Source: Defluviimonas sp. SAOS-178_SWC (GTDB lineage Bacteria > Pseudomonadota > Alphaproteobacteria > Rhodobacterales > Rhodobacteraceae). Taken from it: a DNA stretch of 64,000 bases. Location: contig NZ_CP156081.1 of assembly GCF_039830135.1 (NCBI RefSeq), positions 1,536,001 to 1,600,000 of the forward strand, given 5' to 3'. A program made the position numbers and the translations under genes. The notes beneath the pieces were generated by a model. That model was not told the origin of the DNA. It did not search any database and was given only the letters and a program-made list of their open reading frames with translations. Shown here one piece after another: positions 17,388-26,609 of the stretch (positions are counted from its first letter, which is position 1; each line of letters begins with the position of its first letter).

Positions 17388-17990
17388 ATGGCCTTCACTC
17401 TTCCCGACCTTCCCTATGCCCACGACGCGCTCGCATCGCTCGGCATGTCGAAGGAAACGCTCGAATACCACCACGACCTGCACCACAAGGCCTATGTCGA
17501 CAATGGCAACAAGCTGATCGCCGGCACCGAGTGGGAGGGCAAGTCGCTCGAAGACATCGTCAAGGGCACCTACCAGGCCGGCGCGGTCGCCCAGAACGGG
17601 ATCTTCAACAACGCCAGCCAGCATTGGAACCACGCCCAGTTCTGGGAGATGATGGGGCCGGGCGAGAACAAGAAGATGCCGGGGGCGCTTGAAAAGGCGA
17701 TCACCGACTCCTTCGGATCGGTCGACAAGTTCAAGGAAGATTTCGCCGCCGCCGGCGCGGGCCAGTTCGGCTCGGGCTGGGCCTGGCTCGTCAAGGACAA
17801 GGACGGCGCGCTCAAGGTTACCAAGACCGAAAACGGCGTGAACCCGCTCTGCTTCGGCCAGACCGCGCTTCTGGGCTGCGACGTGTGGGAACATTCCTAC
17901 TACATCGACTTCCGCAACAAGCGTCCCGCCTACCTCACGAATTTCCTCGACAAGCTCGTGAACTGGGAAAACGTGGCCTCGCGCCTCTGA
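17388..17990 (+). CDS. sodB: Superoxide dismutase (Fe type)
   Basis: Cytoplasmic Fe-superoxide dismutase of 200 residues that converts superoxide to H2O2 and O2. Metal ligands are all present: His28 (EYHHDLHH), His82 (HWNHAQFW), Asp165 and His169 (DVWEHSYY). The N-terminal FTLPDLPYAHDAL and the GSGWAWLV block are typical of Fe/Mn SODs; the QHWNH and GAGAGQFGSGW context favours Fe. AAAGGA precedes the ATG. No signal peptide. It sits alone behind a promoter-like sequence. Removal of oxygen radicals fits with the H2O2-producing sarcosine oxidase next door only loosely, since SOD does not remove H2O2. Confidence 0.96.
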   Translation: MAFTLPDLPYAHDALASLGMSKETLEYHHDLHHKAYVDNGNKLIAGTEWEGKSLEDIVKGTYQAGAVAQNGIFNNASQHWNHAQFWEMMGPGENKKMPGALEKAITDSFGSVDKFKEDFAAAGAGQFGSGWAWLVKDKDGALKVTKTENGVNPLCFGQTALLGCDVWEHSYYIDFRNKRPAYLTNFLDKLVNWENVASRL

Positions 17991-18014
17991 CAACCGGCGC
18001 AGCGTGCGATTGAA

Positions 18015-18911
18015 GTGATCTCGCGACGCGGCATAGTGAAGGGCCTGCTGGGACTGTTCCTGGCAGGCCTTTTCACATCCGCCTACGGCTTCTTCATCGA
18101 GCCTGCGCTGCGGCTGAGGGTGAAGCGCTGGCGGATCGCACCTGCACATTGGACGGCAGGGCCGCTGCGGATCGCCGTCGTCGCCGATGTCCATATGGGT
18201 GAACCCTTCTTGACGCTGAAGCGGTTACAGCAGGTCGTGGCGCGCACCAACGCGCTCGGCGCCGACCTGATTGTCATCCTCGGCGATCTGGAGGCGGGGC
18301 ACCGCTTCATCACGAAGAAGGTGTCGATGGAGGCGACAGCTGCCGTGCTGGCGCAGCTGACCGCGCCGCTCGGTGTTCACGCCATCCTTGGCAATCACGA
18401 CTGGTGGCACGACCGCGCGGCACAGGCGCGGGGCGGCGGGCCGAACCGGATCGCCGGCATCCTGCGCGCGGCGGGAATTCCCGTCCTGCAGAACGATGCG
18501 GTGAAACTCGGCGAAGGCTCCGCCACGGGGCCGTTCTGGCTGGCGGGGCTGGAGGATCAGCTTGCGATCGGCATCGGTCCGATGATCTTTCGCGGCCTTC
18601 ACGACTTGCGGGGCACACTCTCCAAGCTCACCGACGACGCGCCGGCGATCCTTCTGGCGCATGAGCCGGACATCTTTCCCGAGGTCCCCGACCGGATCGC
18701 TCTGACCCTGTCGGGCCATACCCATGGCGGTCAGGTGCGGCTCTTCGGCTGGTCGCCGGTGGTTCCTTCCGAATACGGAAACCGCTTCGCCTATGGCCAT
18801 GTGCGCGAGGGCGGGCGCGACCTCATCGTCTCGGGCGGGATCGGCTGCTCGATCCTGCCGGTGCGCCTCGGTGTCGTGCCCGAGATCACGCTGATCGAGG
18901 TCGGCGCATGA
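18015..18911 (+). CDS. Metallophosphoesterase (YaeI-like), membrane-anchored
   Basis: Calcineurin-like metallophosphoesterase of 298 residues. It begins with SRRGIVKG and a hydrophobic segment (LLGLFLAGLFTSAYGFF), so it is anchored or exported. Dinuclear metal motifs in order: ADVHMG (family DxH), ILGDLE (GD), GNHDWWH (GNHE/D), and SGHTHGGQ (GHTH). Such enzymes include UDP-2,3-diacylglucosamine or bacterial lipid phosphodiesterases, but the substrate here is open. The start is GTG at 18015, the only codon giving the Arg-Arg N-terminus. The stop overlaps rarD by 4 bp (ATGA). Confidence 0.88.
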   Translation: MISRRGIVKGLLGLFLAGLFTSAYGFFIEPALRLRVKRWRIAPAHWTAGPLRIAVVADVHMGEPFLTLKRLQQVVARTNALGADLIVILGDLEAGHRFITKKVSMEATAAVLAQLTAPLGVHAILGNHDWWHDRAAQARGGGPNRIAGILRAAGIPVLQNDAVKLGEGSATGPFWLAGLEDQLAIGIGPMIFRGLHDLRGTLSKLTDDAPAILLAHEPDIFPEVPDRIALTLSGHTHGGQVRLFGWSPVVPSEYGNRFAYGHVREGGRDLIVSGGIGCSILPVRLGVVPEITLIEVGA

Positions 18912-19813
18912 CCGAGGCGGCGAAGGGTGTGCTGGCGATGGTCGTCGCCTGCACCGTTTGGGGGCTTTCGGGGATCTATTTCAAGGCCATTGCCCATGTG
19001 CCCCCCCTTGAGGTCCTGGCCCACAGGACGCTCTGGTCGCTGGTCTTCTTTCTTGCCGTCCTCGCGGTGCAGGGGCGCCTATTGCTGCTGGCGCGGCTTC
19101 TTTGCGGGCGCTCCCTGGCGATGGTCGCGTTCGCGGCAGCTATGGTCTCGGCCAACTGGTTCGTCTTCATCTGGTCGATTCAGAGCGGCCACGCGATCGA
19201 GGCGTCGCTCGGTTACTTCATCTTCCCGCTCGTGGCGGTGATATTCGGGCGCGTCCTGTTCCGCGAGGATTTGGCGGGCGCGCAGTGGGCGGCGGTGGCT
19301 ATGGCGGCGCTCGCGGTTGTCATTCTGACCGTGGGTCTTGGCGCGGCGCCGTGGATCGCGCTCTGTCTGGCCACGACCTTCGGCACCTACGGGCTGCTGA
19401 AGCGGCAGATCGAGGCGGGGCCGCTTCTGTCGGTCGCAGGAGAGGTGTCGCTTCTGACCCCGATCGCGCTTTATTCGCTCTGGAGCATTCATACCGGCCG
19501 GTGGGGCGGGGATGGCGGCGCCTTTGGGCAGAATTGGCATGTCACCCTGATGCTTGCTTTTTCCGGCGTTCTCACCGGCGGGCCGCTGATGCTTTTTTCC
19601 TATGCCACGAAGAGGGTCCGGCTGGCGACCGTGGGCCTCGTTCAGTACCTCAACCCGACGCTGCAATTCGCCGCCGCGGTTCTGGTCTTCGCCGAACCCG
19701 TGACCCGCTGGCACATGATCGCCTTCCCGCTGATCTGGCTGGCGCTCGGCCTGTATTCGCTGGCCGTTTTGCGGTCGGAGCGTCGCCGCCGAGCGCTTCC
19801 GGTGGCGGGGTAG
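18908..19813 (+). CDS. rarD: EamA-family transporter RarD
   Basis: Inner-membrane drug/metabolite transporter of the EamA superfamily, 301 residues, about ten transmembrane helices in two repeats. RarD marks: N-terminal GVLAMVVACTVWGLSGIYFK, PPLEVLAHRTLWSLVFF, then ANWFVFIWSIQSGHAIEASLGYF split across helix 3-4 and the late LVQYLNPTLQF. The family is linked to chloramphenicol sensitivity but the true substrate is unknown. It is translationally coupled to the metallophosphoesterase gene upstream. Confidence 0.9.
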   Translation: MTEAAKGVLAMVVACTVWGLSGIYFKAIAHVPPLEVLAHRTLWSLVFFLAVLAVQGRLLLLARLLCGRSLAMVAFAAAMVSANWFVFIWSIQSGHAIEASLGYFIFPLVAVIFGRVLFREDLAGAQWAAVAMAALAVVILTVGLGAAPWIALCLATTFGTYGLLKRQIEAGPLLSVAGEVSLLTPIALYSLWSIHTGRWGGDGGAFGQNWHVTLMLAFSGVLTGGPLMLFSYATKRVRLATVGLVQYLNPTLQFAAAVLVFAEPVTRWHMIAFPLIWLALGLYSLAVLRSERRRRALPVAG

Positions 19814-19842
19814 GGCGCCCCCGAAGGGACGCCCCGGTTCCG

Positions 19843-21990
19843 TCACCTCTGTTCGAGGCAGAAGCCCTCGATATCCGAGGCCGGCCTGTGGTTCGGACCG
19901 CTGTTGAGGATGGTCCGGTCCTCGACGTAGATGCGGACATTGTAGCCGCAGGGCTCCATCCCGGTCGTATCAAGCTCCCAGTTCCCCGAGGCGCCGTTGG
20001 TGTTGAGCGACAGGGCCGCGTAGCTGATCGACACGGAGGAATTCCCGCCGGAGAAGGGCGGGGTGAAGAACGCCGCCGGCGCGGCCGAGGTGATGACCAT
20101 CGTGCCGCCGGCCGCTTCGGGCAGCGGGGTGACGTGGAGCAGGAGGCTGCCGGAATGGTCGCCGATCATCGAATAGGTGCCGGAAATCACCTCTCCGATG
20201 CCGAACTTGCCGCAGTTTCCGGCGCCGCTCGTGATCTCCACATCCGCCTGCGGGCCGGTATTGTCGACCATGAAGGCCTTCGGGACCGTTGTCGCAAGCA
20301 CTGGGCCGAGCGGCTGGCGGAACTCGAGATAGACCGTCGTCAATCCGTTCTCGAGACCGTTCAGCGCGCCGAGAAGCTTGTCGGCGACCGTGACCAGCGG
20401 CGACGCCGCGAGGTATGGGAACCAGTCGCCCACGGCATTCAGCGTCTGCGTGACCGGCGTCACCGAGGGGAAGGTCGTCACGTCCACGTCGAACGGCGTG
20501 TTGTAGACGCGCGGCGTCACGTCGGACGGCCCCTGGATCATGATCCGGTATTCGAGCGGGCCCGGAGGCAGGTTGAAGACGTCGCCCTTTAGGAGCGTCC
20601 GCCCGCCGAACGGCGCGTCGTCGGCGGTGAAGGTGCTGCCGATGCTCGTGCCATTGGCGTAGCCGGCGCCGTTGATCTTGGCGACCGACATGTTGCCGAT
20701 CGATTCGAGGAACGGCGTGAAGACACCGGGGATGACGCCTTTGGGGAAGGGCCGGATCTCGATCCAGCAATCCTCGCGGTCGCCCCAGTGCGGCACGAAG
20801 TTCGGCTGGTTCGGCGCGGGCGGCACCGCCCAGGAGAGAATGCCGCGGATCCGCGCGCGCCCGGTCTTGCACCATTCCTGCCGCTGCTTGTCGAGATCGA
20901 CCGGCAGCGCCGCCTGATACCAGAGCCCGCCGCGCGGCACGTCGACGTCATGGACCTCGACGAAGGTCGTGCCCTGGTATTCCCAACCCGCCCCGAAATC
21001 GAGGTAGAAGGCGATGTATTCGCGGCTGCCCTTCTGGCAGAGGTTGCCGGAATAGCCCGACCTGCGCTTGATCTGCACCACCCCGTGCAGGGTCTTCGCG
21101 TCACGGTCGATGCCGACGCAATGCAACTCCTCGTAGGTCGTGTTGAATTTCGGCGTCGCGAGGAAGTCGGCGAACTTGCCGATGTCGATGTCGAATGCCT
21201 TGAGCGGGGAAAGCGCCTGCCAGGCGGCGATATCGGTCTGGTCGGCGGCGAGCTTCGCCACCGCCGGGAAGACATGGCGAAGCACCGTCAGCTCGTCGCC
21301 GCCCTTCTCGGCCTTCATCAGCTCGGCCAGCACCGGGTCCGGTTTCGGGGGCGGCAGCTTGGTGACCGCCGTGGCGAGCTTGTCGATGAGCGCGGGGTCG
21401 ATCTTCTGGATGCCGATATCGCCGATATGGCCGATGAGCTTGCAGATGAACCAGTTGCGCGGCTCGATCTGGATGTCGCGCTCAAGCCGGTTGCCCCAGA
21501 CCGGGGGCCAGTTCGGCATGTTCGGCGGCGGCATCACGTTCCACGACAGGATCGCGCGCACATTGGGCAGGACCGGCTTGTCGTCGCAGCAGCTTCGCCG
21601 CTTCGGCCTGATCAGGACCGAGACCGCGTAGCAGAGCGGATCCTTGAAGGGCAGGTCGTGGATCGTGAAGCTCGACACGCCGTGATCGACCCAGATTCCG
21701 TCGCCGTAGTCGAGGTAGAAGCGCACGTATTCCTGGCTGCCGTCGGTGCAGGCGTCGCCGCCATAGCCGGCCTGCTGCTTGATCCGGACGATGGCGGTCA
21801 GGATCTCCGTGTCGGGATTGTAGCCGAGGCAGGTCAGTTCCTCGAAGGTGGTATCGCCGACCTTTTTCAGGACCGCCTTGGGAAGGCCGGGCAGATCGAG
21901 ATCGGTCAGGTTGCCGAAATAGTTCGGATTGGCGATCAGGTGGAACCTGGCGGCGTGGCGGAGAGCCACGTCCTTTTCGGGGGCTGTCAT
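19843..21990 (-). CDS. Large protein of unknown function with duplicated modules
   Basis: 715-residue protein that I do not recognise. ATG at 21990 is chosen because GGAGA precedes it by about 7 nt; no signal peptide or membrane helix is seen. It contains two related modules. Module 1 (about residues 45-180) reads FEELTCLGYN, VRIKQQAGYGGDAC, EYVRFYLDYGDG, then RAILSWNVMPPPNMPNW. Module 2 (about 290-430) repeats it as YEELHCVGID, VQIKRRSGYSGNLC, EYIAFYLDFGAG, RGILSWAVPPAPNQPNF. The C-terminal ~280 residues are beta-rich and Gly/Thr/Ser-rich with scattered Cys. It stands alone behind an AT-rich promoter region. It could be a structural, secreted or cell-contact protein; this is conjecture. Confidence 0.85.
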   Translation of the reverse strand: MTAPEKDVALRHAARFHLIANPNYFGNLTDLDLPGLPKAVLKKVGDTTFEELTCLGYNPDTEILTAIVRIKQQAGYGGDACTDGSQEYVRFYLDYGDGIWVDHGVSSFTIHDLPFKDPLCYAVSVLIRPKRRSCCDDKPVLPNVRAILSWNVMPPPNMPNWPPVWGNRLERDIQIEPRNWFICKLIGHIGDIGIQKIDPALIDKLATAVTKLPPPKPDPVLAELMKAEKGGDELTVLRHVFPAVAKLAADQTDIAAWQALSPLKAFDIDIGKFADFLATPKFNTTYEELHCVGIDRDAKTLHGVVQIKRRSGYSGNLCQKGSREYIAFYLDFGAGWEYQGTTFVEVHDVDVPRGGLWYQAALPVDLDKQRQEWCKTGRARIRGILSWAVPPAPNQPNFVPHWGDREDCWIEIRPFPKGVIPGVFTPFLESIGNMSVAKINGAGYANGTSIGSTFTADDAPFGGRTLLKGDVFNLPPGPLEYRIMIQGPSDVTPRVYNTPFDVDVTTFPSVTPVTQTLNAVGDWFPYLAASPLVTVADKLLGALNGLENGLTTVYLEFRQPLGPVLATTVPKAFMVDNTGPQADVEITSGAGNCGKFGIGEVISGTYSMIGDHSGSLLLHVTPLPEAAGGTMVITSAAPAAFFTPPFSGGNSSVSISYAALSLNTNGASGNWELDTTGMEPCGYNVRIYVEDRTILNSGPNHRPASDIEGFCLEQR

Positions 21991-22156
21991 GGTCAATCTC
22001 CATGCAAGTATATGAAATGAATATAAAAAACACGTCCACTCGCTACGGGACGAGGCGAAATCATACACGAAAATCGCTCAAAAGTTGAGTAAGATATTCC
22101 TTACGCGCGCGCATGCGCCGGAAATGGCCGACGTCGGGGAGCCCGGCCGGCTGAAA

Positions 22157-22714
22157 CTAGCGCAGGCGGTTTTGCAGCAGGGTTTCCAGGGACGGCACGG
22201 TGTCCGCGACATCCACGAAATCGCGCAGCGACGGTTCCGCGAAGCCTTCGCCGACGATCCGGTCGATCATCGCGAGCAGGGGAGCCCAGTAGCCTTCGGT
22301 GTTCACCAGCACGATCGGCTTTTCATGGAGGCCGAGCTGGCGCCAGGTCAGGACCTCGAAGAACTCGTCGAGAGAACCGCCGCCGCCCGGCAGCACCACG
22401 ACCGCGTCGGCGTTCATGAACATCACCTTCTTGCGCTCGTGCATCGTCTCGGTGACGACGAAAGTGGACAGGTCGCGCTTGCCGACCTCGCGCGACAGGA
22501 GGTGCGTCGGGATGACGCCGAAGGTCTCTGCCCCGGCGGCTTGCGCGGCGCGCGCCACCTCGCCCATCAGCCCGACATCGCCGGCGCCGTAGACGAGCCG
22601 CCAGCCGTTTGCCGCGAGCATCCGGCCGGTGGCGCGGGCGGCTTCGGCATAGGCCGGGCGGGCCCCCGCGCGCGATCCGCAATAGACGCACACGGATGTC
22701 TTGGATCTGGTCAT
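22157..22714 (-). CDS. LOG family (TIGR00730) protein, cytokinin riboside phosphoribohydrolase-like
   Basis: LOG-family Rossmann-like hydrolase of 185 residues. LOG enzymes release the base from (cytokinin) nucleoside 5'-monophosphates. The family signature PGGxGTxxE appears as PGGGGSLDEFFE near residue 108 with Ser in place of Thr, and CVYCGSRAG and LVYGAGDVGLMG are the N-terminal nucleotide-binding segments. The E in that motif and the upstream ERK arginine region support activity. In bacteria the physiological substrate is often AMP. Its start is 98 bp from the start of the divergent LysM gene. Confidence 0.92.
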   Translation of the reverse strand: MTRSKTSVCVYCGSRAGARPAYAEAARATGRMLAANGWRLVYGAGDVGLMGEVARAAQAAGAETFGVIPTHLLSREVGKRDLSTFVVTETMHERKKVMFMNADAVVVLPGGGGSLDEFFEVLTWRQLGLHEKPIVLVNTEGYWAPLLAMIDRIVGEGFAEPSLRDFVDVADTVPSLETLLQNRLR

Positions 22715-22812
22715 GGCGGCCCCGCGGCTGAACGGTTTCTTTGACCCGTGATAACGGCGTTGCTATGGTCGCTCAAGCGCGCCCGGCAAGCGGTGCGGCC
22801 TTGGGGGACTTC

Positions 22813-24192
22813 ATGACGGACAAGAAGGTTGCGGGTGCATCCGGCGACGGAGCCCCGAGTGGCGGGCCGGGTGCCGGACTGGGCTGGATATTCGGTGCTC
22901 TCGCGGGGCTCGGCGTCGCGGTGCTCGTCTGGTATTTCGGCTTTCGGGCCGAGGCGCCGGAAGCCGAGCCGGTCGCTACAACCGAGCCTGCGGCCACCGA
23001 ATCGGCGCCCGCCGCCACCGAACCCGCCGCTGCGCCCAAATCTGCCGACACGGCCGAACCGCAAACCGCGATGGCCCCGGTCCCGCCGCGTTTCGACACC
23101 GTCCGCGTCGATGCCGACGGATCTGTGCTCGTGGCCGGACGGGCCGCGACGGGGGCGGCGATCTCGATCCTCGTCGACGGGGCCGAAGCGGCCTCGACCG
23201 TGGCTGATGCGGGCGGGGCGTTCGCGGCGCTCTTCACCCTGATGCCGAGCGAGGCGCCTCGGGTGATGACCCTCGTCGCAATGGGCGCCGATGGCGTCAA
23301 GATCGCCTCGGAAGCCGACGTGATCGTCGCCCCCTTCGCCGCCCCGGTGGCGGTGGCCTCTGCCGCCCCAGGCGACGGTTCCGCGCCCGCAACCCCGGCG
23401 GAACCCGCGCCGGCGCCGGAGGCGGAGGTTGCCGCGACGAAGGCGGAACCGGCCGCCGGGCCGGAGATCCTGATCGTCGATGCGGGCGGCGTGCGCAAGC
23501 AGACCGATCCGGCGCCGGTCGCCGAAATCGTCATCGACACGATCGGCTACGGCGCCTCGGGCGAGGTCGAGATCGCCGGACGTGGCCGGGCCGGAGCGTT
23601 CGCGCGGCTTTACCTCGACAATGTCGAGGCCGATACGTTGCCGATCGGTGCCGAGGGCAGTTGGCGCGCGGCATTGTCGGGGGTCGCGGCGGGCATCTAT
23701 ACGCTCCGCGTCGATCAGATCGACGGCGCCGGCAAGGTCTCCTCCCGCTTCGAGACTCCGTTCCAGCGTGAAGAGCCCGAGACGGTCACGGCCGCTTTGC
23801 AATCGGCCGCCCCGACGCCGGCGCCGAGCGCCGAACCGGCCGCCGCGCCGGAACCGGCGGCGACGGCAGCGGCACCGGCGGAACCGCAGGCGCCGGCAGC
23901 CTTGCCGCAGGCCGGGGCGCCCGAGGTGGCCGCCGGCGCGGCCGTGACCGAGGTTGCGACCGCAGAGGCGCCCGCGCCCTCCACGCTCGCCGCCGTTCCC
24001 GAGGCGCCGGCGTCGCCCTCGACGAAGGCGGTGATCGTCACGGTCCAGCCAGGCTTTTCGCTCTGGAGGATCGCGCGGGAGAATTACGGCGAGGGCATCC
24101 TCTACGTGAAGGTCTACGAAGCCAACAAGGACCAGATCCGCAACCCGGACCTGATCTATCCCGGCCAGATCTTCACGGTTCCGAGCGAATGA
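22813..24192 (+). CDS. LysM peptidoglycan-binding domain protein with membrane anchor
   Basis: 459-residue envelope protein. A transmembrane helix lies at about 23-45 (WIFGALAGLGVAVLVWYFGF), so the bulk is periplasmic. Two small Ig-like/beta segments (VLVAGRAATGAAISILVDG and a second after residue 250) alternate with long Ala/Pro/Glu-rich linkers. The C-terminal ~50 residues are a LysM domain: PGFSLWRIARENYGEG to YPGQIFTVPS. LysM binds N-acetylglucosamine in peptidoglycan. ATG at 22813 gives the shortest start before the anchor, with a G-rich stretch upstream. Its last 20 bp overlap the convergent arsR-type gene. Role: probably cell-wall tethering; details unknown. Confidence 0.83.
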   Translation: MTDKKVAGASGDGAPSGGPGAGLGWIFGALAGLGVAVLVWYFGFRAEAPEAEPVATTEPAATESAPAATEPAAAPKSADTAEPQTAMAPVPPRFDTVRVDADGSVLVAGRAATGAAISILVDGAEAASTVADAGGAFAALFTLMPSEAPRVMTLVAMGADGVKIASEADVIVAPFAAPVAVASAAPGDGSAPATPAEPAPAPEAEVAATKAEPAAGPEILIVDAGGVRKQTDPAPVAEIVIDTIGYGASGEVEIAGRGRAGAFARLYLDNVEADTLPIGAEGSWRAALSGVAAGIYTLRVDQIDGAGKVSSRFETPFQREEPETVTAALQSAAPTPAPSAEPAAAPEPAATAAAPAEPQAPAALPQAGAPEVAAGAAVTEVATAEAPAPSTLAAVPEAPASPSTKAVIVTVQPGFSLWRIARENYGEGILYVKVYEANKDQIRNPDLIYPGQIFTVPSE

Positions 24193-24514
24193 CCTCGCCC
24201 TTCTGCTGGCAGCAGGCCGAAATGGCCGGATGCCCCTTGCAGCAATCGTTGAGGAGATAGGAGATCACCCCTCCGATCCCGCCGAAGTCGGCGGCATAGT
24301 AGACGTGCCGCGACGCGCGGCGCGAGGTGATGAGCCCGGCCTGCTCCAGCGCCGCAAGGTGGAACGAGAGCCGCGAGGCCGACACGTCGAGATGCCGCGC
24401 GATCTCGCCCGCGGCCATACCGTCCCTGCCGCCCACGATCAGCGCGCGCACGAGTTCCAGCCGGGTTTCGTTCGCCAGCGCCGAGAGAGCGGCGAGCGCC
24501 TTGCTTCTGTCCAT
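24173..24514 (-). CDS. ArsR/SmtB-family transcriptional regulator
   Basis: Winged-helix repressor of 113 residues. The helix-turn-helix is ALANETRLELVRALI, GEIARHLDVSASRLSFHLAAL, then the wing LITSRRASRHVYYAA. A C-terminal Cys cluster, NDCCKGHPAISACCQQ, is a likely metal or arsenic sensor site. It is convergent with the LysM gene and divergent from an Atm1-type exporter start 97 bp away, so it may control that exporter or itself. The ATG sits only 2 bp from a perfect 7-bp inverted repeat and has no Shine-Dalgarno, so the mRNA may be leaderless or nearly so. Confidence 0.9.
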   Translation of the reverse strand: MDRSKALAALSALANETRLELVRALIVGGRDGMAAGEIARHLDVSASRLSFHLAALEQAGLITSRRASRHVYYAADFGGIGGVISYLLNDCCKGHPAISACCQQKGEVIRSEP

Positions 24515-24515
24515 T

Positions 24516-24541
24516 ATTCAACTACTCATGAAATGTTGAAT
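24516..24541. promoter_or_regulatory. Inverted-repeat operator of the ArsR-family gene
   Basis: Perfect 7-bp arms ATTCAAC (24516-24522) and GTTGAAT (24535-24541) with a 12-nt centre, lying directly in front of the regulator start codon and 70 bp before the divergent Atm1-type gene. It is of the ATTCAA-type seen for ArsR/SmtB regulators. Autoregulation is likely. Confidence 0.6.
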
Positions 24542-24610
24542 TATGCCTCTTGATACCCAAGCCCGTCTCTGCGATCAAGCGCGCAGGATTGAAGCGGGGA
24601 TCGGCGGGCC

Positions 24611-26518
24611 ATGGCGGGCGACACGCAGGTGAAAGACGGCTGGGCGCGCAGCGCGCGCACCTTGCGTCGGGTTGCACCCTATCTCTGGCCGGCGGACGAG
24701 TTCTGGGTGAAGCGCCGCGTCGTGCTGGCGCTTCTGGCGCTCGTGCTGGCCAAGGTCGTCTCGGTCCTGACGCCGTTCTTCTACAAGGCCGCGGTCGATT
24801 CGCTGTCGAACGAGGCGCGGGGCGATGCGTGGCTTCTGGCGTTCGGCGCGGTCGGACTGACGGTGGCCTACGGCATGGCGCGGATCGGCACGATCGGCTT
24901 TAACGAGCTGCGCGACGTGATCTTCGTGCGCGTCGGCCAGCGGGCGCTTCGCAAGCTCGCGCTCGAAACCTTCACCCACATCCACCGCCTGTCGATGCGC
25001 TATCACATCACCCGCAAGACCGGCGGCCTTTCGCGCATCATCGAGCGCGGGGTGAAGGGCGTCGAGTTCCTCTTGCGCTTCATGCTCCTCTCGGTCGGTC
25101 CGCTCATCCTCGAACTCAGCATGGTCACGGTGATCTTCGCGCTGGTCTTCGACTGGCGCTACGCGGTCGCCGTCGTCGTCACCATCGTGCTCTACGTGAC
25201 CTATACGTTCAAGGTCACGGAACTCAGGGTGAAGATCCGGCGCGAGATGAACGCGCAGGATACGGACGCGAACCAGAAGGCGGTCGACAGCCTGCTGAAC
25301 TTCGAGACAGTGAAGTATTTCGGCGCCGAGGCGCGCGAGGCGGGACGCTACGACGATGCAATGCGCGGCTACGAGGCGGCGGCGATCCGCACCGGGCAAT
25401 CGCTTTCGGCGCTCAACTTCGGTCAGGCGCTCTTGATTTCCACCGGCCTGATCGTGGTGATGATCATGGCGGCGATGGGGGTGCAATCGGGGGCGCTGAC
25501 GGTCGGCGACTTCGTCATGGTCAACGCCTACATGATCCAGATCACCATGCCGCTGAACTTCCTCGGCACGGTCTACCGCGAGATTCGTCAGGCCCTCGTC
25601 GACATGGGCGAGATGTTCGACCTTCTCGAACAGCCCGCAGAGATCACCGACAAGCCCGGCGCGCCCGATCTGAAAGTGGCGGGCGGTGAGGTCGAACTCG
25701 ACAACGTGAGTTTCGGCTACGAGGCCGCGCGGCCGATCCTGAAGGGCGTCAGCCTGAAGATCGGCGCGGGCGAGACGGTGGCGATCGTCGGGCCGTCCGG
25801 CTCCGGCAAGTCGACCATCGGGCGCCTCATGTTCCGCTTCTACGACGTGACCGGCGGGGCGCTTCGGATCGACGGGCAGGATGTGCGCGACATCACGCAG
25901 GATTCGCTTCACGCCCAGATCGGCGTCGTGCCGCAGGACACGGTCCTTTTCAACGACACGATCCTTTACAACATCGCCTATGGCCGCCCCGACGCCCCGC
26001 GCGAAGAGCTGATCGCGGCGGCAAAGGCGGCGAAGATCCATGATTTCATCATGTCGCTGCCCGAAGGCTACGAGACCAAGGTCGGCGAACGCGGCCTGAA
26101 GCTGTCGGGGGGCGAGAAGCAGCGCGTGGGTATCGCCCGGACGCTTCTGAAGAACCCGCCGATCCTGCTTCTGGACGAGGCGACAAGCGCCCTCGACACC
26201 CAGACAGAGCGCGACATCCAGGAAAGCCTGAAGGCGATGGGCGAGGGGCGGACGGTGATCACCATCGCCCACCGGCTGTCGACGATCGCCGATGCCGACC
26301 GGATCGTGGTGCTGGAAAAGGGCGTGATTGTCGAGGAAGGCCGGCACGAGGCGCTGCTGGCGCATGGCGGCCGCTACGCCGCGATGTGGGCGCGCCAGTC
26401 GGCCGAGGAGGAGGACGACGGCGAACGCATTCCGCGCCCGAAAATACCGTCGGACGGGCCCGACGAGGCCACCGATCTGCCGGCCGACGGCCGCTGGCGG
26501 CGCACCCTGCCGCACTGA
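24611..26518 (+). CDS. Atm1/HMT1-type ABC exporter (ABCB7-like)
   Basis: Half-size ABC exporter of 635 residues (membrane domain about 35-340, nucleotide-binding domain about 365-600). Atm1 marks: the HRLSMRYHITRKTGGLSR block near 130 and LNFGQALLISTG near 270, matching the Asn/Gln pair that contacts glutathione in Atm1 structures. Walker A GPSGSGKST, signature LSGGEKQRV, Walker B ILLLDEATSALD, H-loop IAHRLST. The family exports glutathione-derived or metal-glutathione compounds. The ArsR regulator next door, with its Cys cluster, supports a metal-related role (inference). A hydrophilic 40-residue tail follows the ATPase. Confidence 0.93.
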   Translation: MAGDTQVKDGWARSARTLRRVAPYLWPADEFWVKRRVVLALLALVLAKVVSVLTPFFYKAAVDSLSNEARGDAWLLAFGAVGLTVAYGMARIGTIGFNELRDVIFVRVGQRALRKLALETFTHIHRLSMRYHITRKTGGLSRIIERGVKGVEFLLRFMLLSVGPLILELSMVTVIFALVFDWRYAVAVVVTIVLYVTYTFKVTELRVKIRREMNAQDTDANQKAVDSLLNFETVKYFGAEAREAGRYDDAMRGYEAAAIRTGQSLSALNFGQALLISTGLIVVMIMAAMGVQSGALTVGDFVMVNAYMIQITMPLNFLGTVYREIRQALVDMGEMFDLLEQPAEITDKPGAPDLKVAGGEVELDNVSFGYEAARPILKGVSLKIGAGETVAIVGPSGSGKSTIGRLMFRFYDVTGGALRIDGQDVRDITQDSLHAQIGVVPQDTVLFNDTILYNIAYGRPDAPREELIAAAKAAKIHDFIMSLPEGYETKVGERGLKLSGGEKQRVGIARTLLKNPPILLLDEATSALDTQTERDIQESLKAMGEGRTVITIAHRLSTIADADRIVVLEKGVIVEEGRHEALLAHGGRYAAMWARQSAEEEDDGERIPRPKIPSDGPDEATDLPADGRWRRTLPH

Positions 26519-26609
26519 CGGCCCCGGTCTTGGCAAGCCGGCGGACTTGCGTGTAGACAGGGCGGGAATTCGGGGCTGCCGCAACGCCCCGGCGGGTGGG
26601 AGCAGGCGC

